Shown in pieces: positions 46,872-56,953 of a stretch of 64,000 nt of DNA (positions are counted from its first letter, which is position 1; each line of letters starts with the position of its first letter). The notes below the pieces were generated by a model. The model was not told the DNA's origin. It did not search any database and saw only the letters and a list, made by a program, of their open reading frames with translations. The DNA comes from Planctomycetota bacterium. Its GTDB lineage: Bacteria > Planctomycetota > Planctomycetia > Planctomycetales > Planctomycetaceae. The DNA lies in NCBI GenBank assembly GCA_027623235.1, contig JAQBVJ010000005.1:49822-113821 (forward strand), given 5' to 3'. A program made the translations under genes and the position numbers.

Positions 46872-48260
46872 TTATGGCTCGTCGGGAATCGAACGGCCGT
46901 GTGGATCTTCCCCGGGGCCGTCGAGTTCCGTTTCGATTTCTTCGCGAAGGGAGCCGTCGAGGAAGTGCTCGACTCGATGAGCCATTTCGTGGAGATGATC
47001 GCTTGCCAGCGGGAAGTGCTTCGCCATGTACGCTTCCCAGAGTCGGTGCGAACGGACGAGCTGCCGCGCGACGCTGCGACCCGAGTCGGTCAGGACGCAG
47101 GCGGTTTCGGTGACCTCAACATAGCCCTGCCGCGTCAGTCGCCAGACGGCCAGACGATCGAGGAGCTTCCCCGAAAGGCCTTTCCGCGGATCGATCGTCG
47201 CTCCCGGGGCACCGGTGGGAATGCGAATGGCGTCATCGCTCCGCGCGAATTCTTCCAGCCGGTACAGGATGCCGAGCAGGTCCTCGCAGACAATTCGGAA
47301 GCTCAGCAGGCTTCGCTGGACCGACTGCGAAATCACTCCTTTCTTCGGGCTGAACAGGAACGCGGCAAAGAAGAGACCGCCAATGGCCATCGCGATCATG
47401 CCAGCCGTGTTGGTGTCGTCGACGGTGGTGAACCCAAGCGGCTGAAAGATGAGGACCGGCGTCGCAATTGCCAGCCAGTGTCCGAGAAACGCGCTGCCGC
47501 CGGCGACGAGCAGCGCGACAAGAATCATCGACCACAGCCGCTCCGTCAAAAGAAACGCTGTCGCCGCCGGAGCCACCAGCACGGTGATGACCAGGATGCT
47601 GCCGACGCTCTCAAAAGCCGCTACGAGAGTCACTGAAGTGACAGCCATCAGGACGTAGTGGACCAGTGAGGAACTGATCCCGGAACTTTCGGCGAGTGCC
47701 GGATCAAACGTCGTCAGGCGAAGCTCCTTCAGGCAGAGCAGAAGAAGCGTGAAGTTCACAAGGAGCACGCACCCGTTCACGACGGCCGCGCGCGGGATGT
47801 CGGAATCGGGCAGCGTGTTAAATACGACCGTCTCCACCGTGCCGAACAGCACGCACTCAGCGTCCAGGTGCACGTTGTCGGCAAACAGTCGAATGAGCAA
47901 AAGACCCAGAGCGAACAGTGACGTGTAGATGACGCCCAGCGCGGCGGAGCTTTCGACACGGCCGATCTTCTGAATGACCTCTGTCAGAAATGCGGTGAGG
48001 ACCCCCGCCAGCACGGCTCCTCCGAACAGCAGTGCGTGGAACGAGCCGCCCTCGACTTCGTCCCACCAGCCGGCAACACGCATCCAGTGAGCAAATAGAA
48101 ACGCCGCGACGATTCCCGGCAGCGCCGTGTGGCTGAGCGCGTCGCCCAGCATGCTCTGCCGGCGCAGGACGAGGAACACCCCCGGCAATGCACACGACAT
48201 CGCTGCCAGTGCCGCAGTGACGGCGATCCATGTGTCGAGGCTCGTCCAGGTAATTTCCAC
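46872..48260 (-). CDS. Metal ABC transporter permease fused to a DtxR-like domain
   Basis: A 462-residue protein. Residues 1-305 contain ~8 membrane helices in the MntB/ZnuB/TroC family order (LPGVFLVLRRQSMLGDALSH, VESSAALGVIYTSLFALGLL, GSILVITVLVAPAATAFLLT). Residues ~310-462 form a winged helix and dimerisation region typical of DtxR/MntR (SHRLWEAYMAKHFPLASDHL, HEMAHRVEHFLDG, ending EDPHGRSIP). The GTG start at 48260 fits family similarity; the frame is open to 48470. The C-terminus would sense cytoplasmic metal and could gate transport. The ATPase and binding protein are not in this window. Confidence 0.88.
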   Translation of the reverse strand: MEITWTSLDTWIAVTAALAAMSCALPGVFLVLRRQSMLGDALSHTALPGIVAAFLFAHWMRVAGWWDEVEGGSFHALLFGGAVLAGVLTAFLTEVIQKIGRVESSAALGVIYTSLFALGLLLIRLFADNVHLDAECVLFGTVETVVFNTLPDSDIPRAAVVNGCVLLVNFTLLLLCLKELRLTTFDPALAESSGISSSLVHYVLMAVTSVTLVAAFESVGSILVITVLVAPAATAFLLTERLWSMILVALLVAGGSAFLGHWLAIATPVLIFQPLGFTTVDDTNTAGMIAMAIGGLFFAAFLFSPKKGVISQSVQRSLLSFRIVCEDLLGILYRLEEFARSDDAIRIPTGAPGATIDPRKGLSGKLLDRLAVWRLTRQGYVEVTETACVLTDSGRSVARQLVRSHRLWEAYMAKHFPLASDHLHEMAHRVEHFLDGSLREEIETELDGPGEDPHGRSIPDEP

Positions 48261-48457
48261 GGGAATTCCGTAGTTTTTCGGGGTCGCGGCGGACGGCTCG
48301 GTTCGAGACGGGTGAAAAACGCTCGCCGCAAGCAGCCGCAAAATCGGTTTAATCGTTAAAGCTTCACAGGATGGCGTGACGATCTCAGTGGAGTGTACCA
48401 GGTGTCCTCGAATCGGGCACTGCGCCCGCCGACGGTCTGGTCCATTGGGAGATGACC

Positions 48458-49927
48458 ATGCAATTTTCAATCCGTTTCGTCCCGGCCTGCATCCTGCTGC
48501 TATCGGCAGCCGGTTGCAACTGCTGTTACCAGCCGGGCTACTACCAACCGAACGGGCTGGCTTACGCTCCCACGCTTCGGCCGCCAGCGTTCCAGCCGCT
48601 CCCGAAGCCGACCTGGCTGGGCAGCAGGAGCAAGAAGCATGACCCGGCGACGTGTCCGCTCTGCAATTCTCGCGCGTCGAATTCGCCGAGCCAGCTTCCC
48701 GGTCCGTATCAGCAACCGCTGGCTGTGCCTCACAACGGCGAGTTTATTCATGACGACGGAACGGTCGGCCACTCGCACGGTGCCGAGGGATTCCATGAGC
48801 ACTATCCGGATCAGCCGGTCCAGCTGAACGGCATCGTCCCGACTTCGTACACGGACGGCAGCCATTCTGACTCAGGTGTTCGACACGCCAGCCACGAATC
48901 GCACAGCCATGCAGCTCAAGGCGGTTGTGGATGCGGAAGTCCGGGATGTCGTTCCGGCTGTAAAGGCAACTGCGGACACAGCAAGGGCAACTGCGGAGCG
49001 GATCGCAATCGCAAGGGCGGCTGTGGACCTCAACACACGCACAAGCCCACCTGCTCCGGTGCGAAAAACTGCGGATGTGGAGCACCGTCCAACTGCGGTT
49101 GCAGCGGTGTCGTCTCTAATTGTGGACCGTGCATGGATTGTGACGGTTTCGAAGGTTTCCCGATGGGCGGTGGCTTTCCGATGGGGGGAGAAGGTTTCCC
49201 GATGAGCGGAACGGTCACCGACAGTGGTTGCTCCACCTGCGGCACTGCGTACGGGGGTAGCGGGATCGCAATGGGAAGTGTCATTCCTGGAACGATCATG
49301 GATGGTGAGATTATCTCCGGCGGCATGATTTCTGGCGGCATGATTCCCGGTGAGGTCATCGGCGACGGAGTCATCTTTGACGGCTCGATCGTAAACGGCG
49401 GTTCGTACCCCGGAACGACGTACGCGACCGACAAGCTCTGCCCGAACTGCGGCAAGAACCACTCCACAAAAATGACACCGATGCCGGAGTCTCATTCGCA
49501 CGAAGAAGCCGTTCCGGGTGAAGTCACGCCAGGCACGCTCAAGCCGTTCGCTCAGCCATACGAGGAGAAGGCGACGGACGGGGGCGGGGCGGGAGCCACA
49601 ACAGAAGACCCACCAGCGCCCGCGGCCACAAATCCTTCCGCGACTATCCCTGGATCGTTTCCGAGCCCTTTCGGATCGCCGCGGGAGATTGAAGAATCTC
49701 TTCCGACGATTCATCCGCCCGCGGGAGAGGCTCGCGCGAAAACGACTCCGAGTTCCTGGCGGACATCAGGCTCGCGTCCGGCTCAGATTCAGAATTCAGC
49801 CGGGGAGTTCCATAAACCCGTCCCATCATCGGGCGGTTCCATTCAGCCCACGACGCTCATGATTCCGACGATTCCGGATCTGGACGACACGCGACACGTC
49901 CACTGGATTCCCGAAAACGCAAAGTAA
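48458..49927 (+). CDS. Cys/His/Gly-rich putative lipoprotein
   Basis: A 489-residue protein. ACILLLSAAGCNCC has a lipobox (SAAGC), so it is probably a membrane-anchored periplasmic lipoprotein. About 24 Cys are mostly in CGC, CxxC or NCG clusters (GCGCGSPGCRSGCKGNCG), with many His (GTVGHSHGAEGFHEHYPDQP). A Gly/Met/Ile-rich repeat region (IISGGMISGGMIPGEVIGDG) is followed by a Pro/Ser-rich tail. The composition suggests metal binding or disulfide cross-linking; no family is recognised. GGGAG fits the ATG at 48458 better than 48452. It is divergent from the metal-permease gene. Confidence 0.7.
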   Translation: MQFSIRFVPACILLLSAAGCNCCYQPGYYQPNGLAYAPTLRPPAFQPLPKPTWLGSRSKKHDPATCPLCNSRASNSPSQLPGPYQQPLAVPHNGEFIHDDGTVGHSHGAEGFHEHYPDQPVQLNGIVPTSYTDGSHSDSGVRHASHESHSHAAQGGCGCGSPGCRSGCKGNCGHSKGNCGADRNRKGGCGPQHTHKPTCSGAKNCGCGAPSNCGCSGVVSNCGPCMDCDGFEGFPMGGGFPMGGEGFPMSGTVTDSGCSTCGTAYGGSGIAMGSVIPGTIMDGEIISGGMISGGMIPGEVIGDGVIFDGSIVNGGSYPGTTYATDKLCPNCGKNHSTKMTPMPESHSHEEAVPGEVTPGTLKPFAQPYEEKATDGGGAGATTEDPPAPAATNPSATIPGSFPSPFGSPREIEESLPTIHPPAGEARAKTTPSSWRTSGSRPAQIQNSAGEFHKPVPSSGGSIQPTTLMIPTIPDLDDTRHVHWIPENAK

Positions 49928-49930
49928 GCG

Positions 49931-51226
49931 TCACTCTGCAGCAGGGTTCGCTTCCGGCTCTGTTGTCCCGTCGGTTTTCGAGGCGGGAGTCGCCAGAGTC
50001 GCGACCAGCAGCACGGCGACAGTCATGAGACCGGCTCCCGTCCAGTGTGGCAGTTCGACAGCTGACGCGTGAAGTGGCATCGCAATCGCCGGCCCGACGA
50101 TTCTTGCGAGAGCGGAAAAGCTTTGCCCGACTCCCAGTACCTCGCCCTGCTGGTCGGCTGAGGCTTTCAGCGAGAGCAGCGACTGCAGCGCGGGGTTGAC
50201 GGCGGAAAATCCAATCACGGCGATCGGCAGCACGGCATAAAGCATGCTTTCCGACGCGAGCTTGCCTGCAAAGCCAACCAGGCCAAGCCCAACGACCATC
50301 AGCGCCGTGCCGCCCAGGGCGAGCTTTTGTGGCGTGATCCGCGTTGCCAGGCGGCGGACGATCAGGCCCTGGCTGAGCGTGAGGACTGCTCCGACGTAAG
50401 CAAAAATCAGGAAGTTGCCGCGGTCGGCAATTTTCATCCCTTTGGTCAGAAGTGCGAGCGTTGACTCAAACTGAGCAAACGCGACGGTCGTCATGAACAT
50501 CGTCAGCAGGACGGCGCCGACGCCTCCGATCGTCACCGCTGCAGTCAGCCGGCGAAAATGTGAATGCCCGGCCGATTCCTGGTCCGCTCCCGGCTGGCGT
50601 GATTCTGGCAGTTTCAGCAAGGCGACCAGAAAGGCCGTGGCGGACAGCATGGCGGCCACGTAACCAGCCCACGGGCTTGGCGGTCCACCCGGCACGTTGG
50701 ATACGAAACCCGCTCCGATGAGCGGACCGAATGTAAAGCCGATCCCGAAAGCCATTCCAATCAGGGCCATCCCCTTTGTCCGATTCTCGCGGCCCGTCGT
50801 GTCTGCAATGCAGGCCTGAGCTGTCGGGATGGTTGCTCCCGCGATTCCGGCTCCGATGCGCGACACAAACAGCCAGGCGAGTGCTCCCAGGCCCAGAATC
50901 TTTTCGTCGGCACCCAGCGAAGATGCGAAACCGAACATCGCATAAAACACGGCGGACGAGGCGAGTCCCATCAGAATGATGGGTCGTCGTCCGACGCGGT
51001 CGGAAACGCGGCCCCAGATCGGCGCGAAAATAAACTGCATCGCCGAGAACGAAGAAAACAGGCCGGCCAGTTCGAGCGGCCCGGCTTTGTAAACCTCGGC
51101 GTAACGAGGCAGCAGCGGCAGGACAATTCCAAAGCCGAGCAGGTCGATGAACACCGTCACGAAGACGATACCCATCGTCATGTGACGCTGCCGCTTCTGG
51201 TCGGAACTCTGTTCGGCTTCAGACAC
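49931..51226 (-). CDS. MFS transporter, TetA-like
   Basis: A 431-residue 12-helix protein: VFIDLLGFGIVLPLLPRYAE at the start is typical of the drug:H+ antiporter-1/TetA group, WGRVSDRVGRRPIILMGLAS is MFS motif A (GxxxDRxGRR), and ARIGAGIAGATIPTAQACIA fits helix 4. Such proteins export tetracyclines or other drugs; the substrate here is not predictable. A 35-codon gene lies 15 bp upstream, suggesting co-transcription. Confidence 0.9.
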   Translation of the reverse strand: MSEAEQSSDQKRQRHMTMGIVFVTVFIDLLGFGIVLPLLPRYAEVYKAGPLELAGLFSSFSAMQFIFAPIWGRVSDRVGRRPIILMGLASSAVFYAMFGFASSLGADEKILGLGALAWLFVSRIGAGIAGATIPTAQACIADTTGRENRTKGMALIGMAFGIGFTFGPLIGAGFVSNVPGGPPSPWAGYVAAMLSATAFLVALLKLPESRQPGADQESAGHSHFRRLTAAVTIGGVGAVLLTMFMTTVAFAQFESTLALLTKGMKIADRGNFLIFAYVGAVLTLSQGLIVRRLATRITPQKLALGGTALMVVGLGLVGFAGKLASESMLYAVLPIAVIGFSAVNPALQSLLSLKASADQQGEVLGVGQSFSALARIVGPAIAMPLHASAVELPHWTGAGLMTVAVLLVATLATPASKTDGTTEPEANPAAE

Positions 51227-51241
51227 GGTTTGGCCCTTCGA

Positions 51242-51349
51242 TCAGCCTTTAACAAACCACCACGCGAGGAAGGCCAGAATCGGAAAGGCGACAAACATGA
51301 TCACGGCAGTCGTGAGCGTCGATCGATCGTTGTCCGGCCAGCGTCCCAT
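51242..51349 (-). CDS. Small single-span membrane protein (35 aa)
   Basis: The frame encodes MGRWPDNDRSTLTTAVIMFV then AFPILAFLAWWFVKG and stops 15 bp before the MFS start. It has one clear hydrophobic helix with positive ends, the pattern of real bacterial microproteins. No strong ribosome-binding site is visible. It may assist the transporter, or may be chance. Confidence 0.45.
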   Translation of the reverse strand: MGRWPDNDRSTLTTAVIMFVAFPILAFLAWWFVKG

Positions 51350-51383
51350 GGTGACGGCACTTTGCGGAGATGTCGCTTTAGAG

Positions 51384-51413
51384 AAAAACCCCGGCTGCGA
51401 GTGGCAGCCGGGG
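51384..51413 (-). terminator. Rho-independent terminator of the 51494 gene
   Basis: On the minus strand, stem CCCCGGCTGC/GCAGCCGGGG with a 5-base loop is followed by TTTTTCTC. It lies 80 bp past the stop of the Gfo/Idh/MocA gene and separates it from the small membrane protein gene. Confidence 0.85.
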
Positions 51414-51493
51414 TGCTGCTGATCTTCATCCAGAGCTCAGGGCGTTCGTACTACCGCGGCAGGCACACAATCGCCTGTGATCGCTGCTTCTGT

Positions 51494-53065
<1,572 letters not shown>

Positions 53066-53208
53066 GTCGTTTTCCTCTTCTCGAAGATCCTGCGTACCGG
53101 ACGACCTGTCTTGTCTGGCCGGTTTGGCAGTCGCTGTGAGTGATTATCGAAATTGAATCAGGAGTTTTGAAGAAAGTTCTGCGGCTGAACTCAGCCGATC
53201 TTCGGTTT

Positions 53209-54549
53209 TCAGCCAGCACCGGGCGCGGTTTCAACTTCGTCTGAGTCGGCCATTTCGCCGTAGACTTTGGGCTCCGTTGTGCTGCAGGTTGTCGCACCGT
53301 CAGTGGCCGATCCGGCTGCTGCCGTTGAGGCGGCGTCTGTGGTTTCTCCGGAATCGGCCGAGCCACCTCGCAGCCAGGTGATGACCGAGTCCAGCCCGAA
53401 CCACTGTCCGGTGGGGAAGGCGGCAATCGTCAGCAGGGCCAGAACCTCAATCAGGTTTTTGTTGACCAGGTAGCTGTGTTCGGGGCCTGGGGCAGGGGGG
53501 AGGCCGGGCAGCGGCGGCATCGCCAGATAAAACATGAACAGCATCCCGGCGGCCAGGACCGCAGCCGTCCTTGTGAACAGACCGCCCATCAGCAGAAAGC
53601 CGAGCGCCGTCAATCCGGCAATTGTCTGGAAATTGATCCAGTCCATTCGAGTCCACGGCAGCGACACTGGCGGCATCGTCAGCTGTTTCTCGGTGAGTAG
53701 TTCGGCCGCTTTCACCATCAGCTCATTTTCCAGAGCTTTAATCGGACCGATTGCTTTTGACTTCAACGTCTGCAGTTCCTGGAAGTCGTAGTCGAGGTGT
53801 TTGTAGTTGTAGTCCTGTCGGGCTCCGGCGAGGCGAGACTCGTAGCGGGCACTGGCCTGCTTGAACAAGTCGATGTCGCCCAGCCGTTTTTCGTCGACTT
53901 CCCCATCTTTGTCTCTGACGATGAGTCCCGCGCGGGACGGATCACCGTACAGTGAGGCAAGCAGCCTTTCCTTCGCACTCAGATCTCTCGTGGCCCGCTG
54001 GTAAACCTGCTCAACGGCTTTGCGGTAGGCCTTCGATTTATCGTCGTCGCCCTTTCCGAGGGACAGCAGCTTCGCCTTTTCTCGTGGCGTGATTCGCTGT
54101 TTGCCGTCAACGATCAATCGCTTGCTCTTCGCGACGAATTTGACCGACTCAAGCTGTTTGTTGAACTTTTCTTCGGTCCAGTCACCTGGGAGCTCTTTCA
54201 GTTCGGCGCGGAAATCCTCGAAGCCGTTGACGATTTCTTCCAGCTTTTTCTGTTGCGCTTCGTCGAGCTTGTAGTGAGCGACAAAGTGCTTGTGCCAGAC
54301 ATCCCACCGACCGGCAACCTTGTCATGGTCGAGCCAGCCGAAGTCGCTCGGGTCGCCGGTCATTTCGCGAAAGAACGATCGCGCCGGGCCCTGAGAATTC
54401 TTCAAATAGCCTTCGGCAGTCCACGGACGCGGCGAGTCCAGTGTGTCGATTTTCCACAGCCCTTCGTAAAGAAGCTGCCAGCCGATCGCCATGCGAAGCC
54501 CGACGATCAGCACGATGCCAAGCAAAGGAAAACGGAGCGTATTGTTCAC
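53209..54549 (-). CDS. DoxX family membrane protein with a large periplasmic insertion
   Basis: A 446-residue protein. The N-terminal helix (PLLGIVLIVGLRMAIGWQLL) matches the start of DoxX. A ~265-residue charged helical insertion (about 35-300) precedes the remaining helices (FQTIAGLTALGFLLMGGLFT, AAVLAAGMLFMFYLAMPPLP, LIEVLALLTIAAFPTGQWFG). DoxX proteins are quinol- or thiosulfate-related membrane proteins. The insert has no recognisable domain. It starts with GTG at 54549. An acidic Ser/Thr tail ends it. Confidence 0.8.
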   Translation of the reverse strand: MNNTLRFPLLGIVLIVGLRMAIGWQLLYEGLWKIDTLDSPRPWTAEGYLKNSQGPARSFFREMTGDPSDFGWLDHDKVAGRWDVWHKHFVAHYKLDEAQQKKLEEIVNGFEDFRAELKELPGDWTEEKFNKQLESVKFVAKSKRLIVDGKQRITPREKAKLLSLGKGDDDKSKAYRKAVEQVYQRATRDLSAKERLLASLYGDPSRAGLIVRDKDGEVDEKRLGDIDLFKQASARYESRLAGARQDYNYKHLDYDFQELQTLKSKAIGPIKALENELMVKAAELLTEKQLTMPPVSLPWTRMDWINFQTIAGLTALGFLLMGGLFTRTAAVLAAGMLFMFYLAMPPLPGLPPAPGPEHSYLVNKNLIEVLALLTIAAFPTGQWFGLDSVITWLRGGSADSGETTDAASTAAAGSATDGATTCSTTEPKVYGEMADSDEVETAPGAG

Positions 54550-54649
54550 TCGAATTGACTCCTCGGAGCGGCCAGGGCCGTCCGGTTGCAGTTCTGAGGT
54601 GGGGTCCCGACGAGCCAGTTTCTTTGAACGCGGTCAGAAACGAACGCGG

Positions 54650-55903
54650 TCAGAAACTGGCTGGTGAGGCAGACGCGTCAGACGCGAAGAACAGGTCCTC
54701 GTTGGAAATTCCGCAGACGACCGGTTCAAGCGTCCGTCCCCGGTGAGGTGGGGGAATGAGGAGGGCTCTGACGTCCAGGCGATTCTGGCAGAACTCAATC
54801 GCTTTTTCGAGTCCCATGACGAAAAACGCCGTCGACAAAGCGTCGGCTTCGGCAGCCGAATCCGCAAGGACTGTCACCGACAGCAAATGGTCGACCGGCC
54901 AGCCCGTTCGCGGGTCGAGCACGTGCCCGTACCGTTTCCCGCCGACCCGAAAATACTGGACGCCGGACCCGCTCGTCCCCATCGCCTGATTTCGCAGCAG
55001 CACGGTCGCAAGTCGTTCGTCCGGAAACAGTGGATTTCGAATTCCGACCGGCCAGCCACCAAGCGGCCCGGTCGTCCCCTGCTGAAAATGCTCGCCCCGC
55101 GCAAGGACGCTGCTGTGCCCGCCGTGCAGCAGCCAGTTCCGGATCTCGTACCCGGATTCCGCACCGGCGAGCAGTTCCGCGGCCCGGTCGAGCGCGTAGC
55201 CTTTGCCGATTCCGTTGAGGTTCAACTCGACACCCGGCCTTTTGAAGCGGACTGTTGCCGGGAGAGCGCGTAAAAGTCCCCTCTCCCCCTTGTGGGGGAG
55301 AGGGGCAGGGTGAGGTGGGCTTCCCGAACCGCCATCTCTGGCACCGCCTTCAGTCGCCCCCGCAGGGTGACCAAACTCGACATGCTCGAATCCGACTCGC
55401 GCGAGCGCCTCAGCGAGCTCGGCCTCTCTGGGCACCCGCGACTCCTCACGGCAAGCTCGCCACAACGAAACCACCGGCTGCGAGGTCGGGTCGAACGCCC
55501 CGCCGGTTTCCTCGCAGATCCGCTTCGCATCGAGCAGCAATTCGAACAGCCGTGCCTCAACCGGAGCTGCCCCGATCGCCGCCTGCCGGTTGATCTCCAG
55601 CAGATCGCTTGTTTCCCGGTAAACCGTCATCTGATCTTCAAGCTGATGGACGAGGTTCAGTGCATCCGACGCGTGCCACGTTTCCACCGTGCTGTCCGGT
55701 CCGGCGTTGAGCATGACATGAAAATCGCACGCCATCGCGCGAGTTCCCAGTCGCACGGTCGGCCCGGACCCGGGAGCAGTGACCCCGCCGGCTGCCGTCC
55801 CCTCGATCAGCGCATCCCCGGCCCGAGCGGCCGCAGATTCCACCTCGGACCTGAGGCTGCGTCCGGCCAGAAAATCGCGACGGCTGGAATCAGAAGAGCT
55901 CAT
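54650..55903 (-). CDS. apbE: FAD:protein FMN transferase (ApbE) with repeat-derived insert
   Basis: A 417-residue Mg-dependent enzyme that attaches FMN to a Thr of flavoproteins in the periplasm, for example Rnf/Nqr subunits. Core motifs: TRAMACDFHVMLNAG, LEDQMTVYRETSDLLEINRQ, GGAFDPTSQPVVSLWRACRE, LNLNGIGKGYALDRAAELLA, and HVLDPRTGWPVDHLLSVTVL with the DPRTG metal site. Residues ~195-210 (PPHPAPLPHKGERG) are an insert encoded by an intergenic-type palindrome. An N-terminal Ser/Arg/Ala-rich stretch may be a Tat signal (SSRRDFLAG). The start at 55903 was chosen over 56011. Confidence 0.9.
   Translation of the reverse strand: MSSSDSSRRDFLAGRSLRSEVESAAARAGDALIEGTAAGGVTAPGSGPTVRLGTRAMACDFHVMLNAGPDSTVETWHASDALNLVHQLEDQMTVYRETSDLLEINRQAAIGAAPVEARLFELLLDAKRICEETGGAFDPTSQPVVSLWRACREESRVPREAELAEALARVGFEHVEFGHPAGATEGGARDGGSGSPPHPAPLPHKGERGLLRALPATVRFKRPGVELNLNGIGKGYALDRAAELLAGAESGYEIRNWLLHGGHSSVLARGEHFQQGTTGPLGGWPVGIRNPLFPDERLATVLLRNQAMGTSGSGVQYFRVGGKRYGHVLDPRTGWPVDHLLSVTVLADSAAEADALSTAFFVMGLEKAIEFCQNRLDVRALLIPPPHRGRTLEPVVCGISNEDLFFASDASASPASF
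55278..55319. repeat. CCCTCTCCC palindrome inside apbE
   Basis: Perfect 12-bp arms CCCCTCTCCCCC (55278-55289) and GGGGGAGAGGGG (55294-55305), followed by CAGGGTGAGGTGGG. Related sequences lie at 9664 and 62731 between or at gene ends, and at 59165 inside the P-type ATPase gene. In the apbE frame it reads PPHPAPLPHKGERG. Confidence 0.9.
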
Positions 55904-56261
55904 CCATCGAGTATGGCAGCCTCTCCAAAGAATCGCACTCGGAACTTCCTCTGAGTCAGAGAGCTGAAACTCTGCTCTGAGAAAAACAGGCATACGAAGG
56001 CACAAAGCCACGAAGAAAACCGGCCAGGCTCTTCGTGGCTTCGTGTCTTTGTGTGAGATTCAAAAAGTGTGAGATTCAAAAAAACGACGATTCTGCGCGG
56101 ATCTCTCACTCGGAAATTCGTACTGACAGAGAGACGCGCAGAAATTCTGTACCGCGACTTCACTGGCCGGGATTTCGAGGAGCCGGTAGAGTCTCGGCGG
56201 AAAAACCAATCGGTGCGTGGCTTTCCTGCCTCGCCCTTCTTCACTTAACGGAGGTGGAATT
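55904..56261. other. Intergenic region with hairpin and short direct repeat
   Basis: A 16-bp inverted repeat pairs CACAAAGCCACGAAGA with TCTTCGTGGCTTCGTG (one mismatch), near 56000-56050. GTGAGATTCAAAAA occurs twice in tandem just after it. A good GGAGGTGG ribosome-binding site ends the region for the gene at 56262. I see no gene here. Confidence 0.6.
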
Positions 56262-56768
56262 GTGAAAAACAGGGATCGTCGATTCGCGTGGATTCTGACT
56301 GGCCTGATCGCCGGCATCGGACTGGCTTCGATCTGGCCGCACGAGCCACTGGCCGCCGCCGCGGGATCTGACCGCAACGAAAAATTCGCCATCGTGACAG
56401 CAGAGCTCGATCTCAACACGGAGGCTGTTTTTATTCTCGACTTTCTGACAGGGCGACTCACGGGAGCGTCACTGAACCGGACCCGCTCGGGCACGGGTTT
56501 CGTCTACTTCTACTACCGAAACGTCGCTGAGGATTTTAAGGTTGCCGGCAACGCGACCCCTTATTATGCGATCACTTCGGGACACGCGGAAATCCAGAAC
56601 AGTGGCGGAGCCCAGTGGGGGCAGAGTGCCATTTACGTTGCCGAATTGAACTCCGGCCGCGTTCAGGCCTACGCCATCCCGTACAGAATCACGCAGGTCC
56701 CGCAACCGCCCATCCCAGTCGTCCCGCTCGCTGGCTTCCCGTTCCGCGAGGCGACGGTCACCGAGTAA
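56262..56768 (+). CDS. Exported planctomycete hypothetical protein
   Basis: A 168-residue protein, GTG start at 56262 supported by GGAGGTGG 6 bp upstream. The signal-like N-terminus RRFAWILTGLIAGIGLASIW is followed by an acidic beta-rich domain (AIVTAELDLNTEAVFILDFL, TGRLTGASLNRT) and a Pro-rich tail. I recognise no family. It would be periplasmic. It converges on the SecD-like gene with 185 bp between them, where I see nothing. Confidence 0.75.
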   Translation: MKNRDRRFAWILTGLIAGIGLASIWPHEPLAAAAGSDRNEKFAIVTAELDLNTEAVFILDFLTGRLTGASLNRTRSGTGFVYFYYRNVAEDFKVAGNATPYYAITSGHAEIQNSGGAQWGQSAIYVAELNSGRVQAYAIPYRITQVPQPPIPVVPLAGFPFREATVTE

Positions 56769-56953
56769 TTTTATGCCGCAGCACGTTCGGCTACAGGATG
56801 ACCACACGAGAGGTCACCTGGCAGCCACGGCGGCCTGACTCCACATGGTGACAGCACGTTGAAATAAGTCTTCGGCTGACCCCAGGCTTCTGGGTTTAAC
56901 GCCTTCGGCTATCCGGATTTCCGCAGGCAATTCAAATCCTCCGGACACTTCCG

